Assembly: GCF_024623785.1 (NCBI RefSeq)
Contig: NZ_JANKBZ010000013.1
Coordinates: forward strand, 225,762-289,761
DNA length: 64,000 bases
Direction of reading: 5' to 3'
DNA from: Archangium lipolyticum
GTDB taxonomy: Bacteria; Myxococcota; Myxococcia; Myxococcales; Myxococcaceae
This document shows positions 63,682 through 64,000 of this stretch, one piece after another; within the stretch, counting starts at the first letter, position 1, and every line of letters begins with the position of its first letter. The position numbers were made by a program, and so were the translations under genes. The notes below the pieces were generated by a model. It was given only the letters and a program-made list of their open reading frames with translations, did no database searches and was not told where the DNA came from.

Positions 63682-64000
<319 letters not shown>

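Overview
The window is about 68% GC with strong codon bias. It carries many lipoproteins, a MYXO-CTERM-like C-terminus, an AgmC-like protein, and the first ~320 bases of a 16S rRNA gene whose 5' end reads like the Cystobacterineae. It therefore looks like a chromosomal segment of a predatory, polymer-degrading myxobacterium (Archangium/Cystobacter-like). This assignment is inferred from gene content and the partial 16S; no database was consulted.

Layout. 1-12.9 kb is mixed housekeeping and accessory: a cut-off probable methyltransferase, a secreted trypsin-like protease with two C-terminal PPC-like domains, a small lipoprotein, a SnoaL-like protein, an MFS transporter, a hemocyanin/prophenoloxidase-like type-3 copper protein, a YebC-type regulator, a pilin-like protein and polyphosphate kinase. 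13-27.3 kb is a run of secreted polysaccharide-active proteins (CBM6 plus thaumatin/GH64-like, GH30 plus ricin-type lectin, three GH18 chitinases with different binding modules). Inside it lie a three-gene sugar ABC importer, a HAD phosphatase and an ECF sigma factor. 27.6-40.4 kb is a compact amino-sugar locus around a divergent promoter. On the minus strand it has murQ, an EIIA-HPr-EI fusion, a GlcNAc-type EIIC-B-B permease, a sugar porin and a GH20 hexosaminidase lipoprotein. On the plus strand it has a GntR regulator, a NagB-II-like deaminase and nagA. 40.4-62.6 kb is mixed: Sir2, a low-GC kelch lipoprotein bordered by transposon-end-like repeats, an SDR/TetR pair with matching operators, an oxidoreductase, an M14 peptidase, a P450, a PLP dehydratase, a DnaA-N-like protein, an AgmC-like protein, hutH, aspartate kinase, a ComEA-like protein, a zinc-ribbon protein and a GT2 glycosyltransferase. 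62.6-64 kb is an rRNA control region with six tandem promoter-like elements leading into 16S.

How it works together. The chitinases and hexosaminidase should turn chitin into GlcNAc outside or at the outer membrane. The porin admits sugars, the two-protein PTS phosphorylates and imports GlcNAc, and NagA and NagB-II convert GlcNAc-6-P to fructose-6-P. MurQ would feed MurNAc-6-P, possibly from prey peptidoglycan, into the same route. A 19-bp tandem repeat before gntR, with a third related copy before murQ, is the likely operator of the whole set. Neighbouring GH30 and GH64-like enzymes suggest fungal cell walls as a further target.

Most open reading frames on the opposite strand are high-GC shadows and are left out. 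Function calls rest on motif recognition by eye, so exact substrates are inferences.
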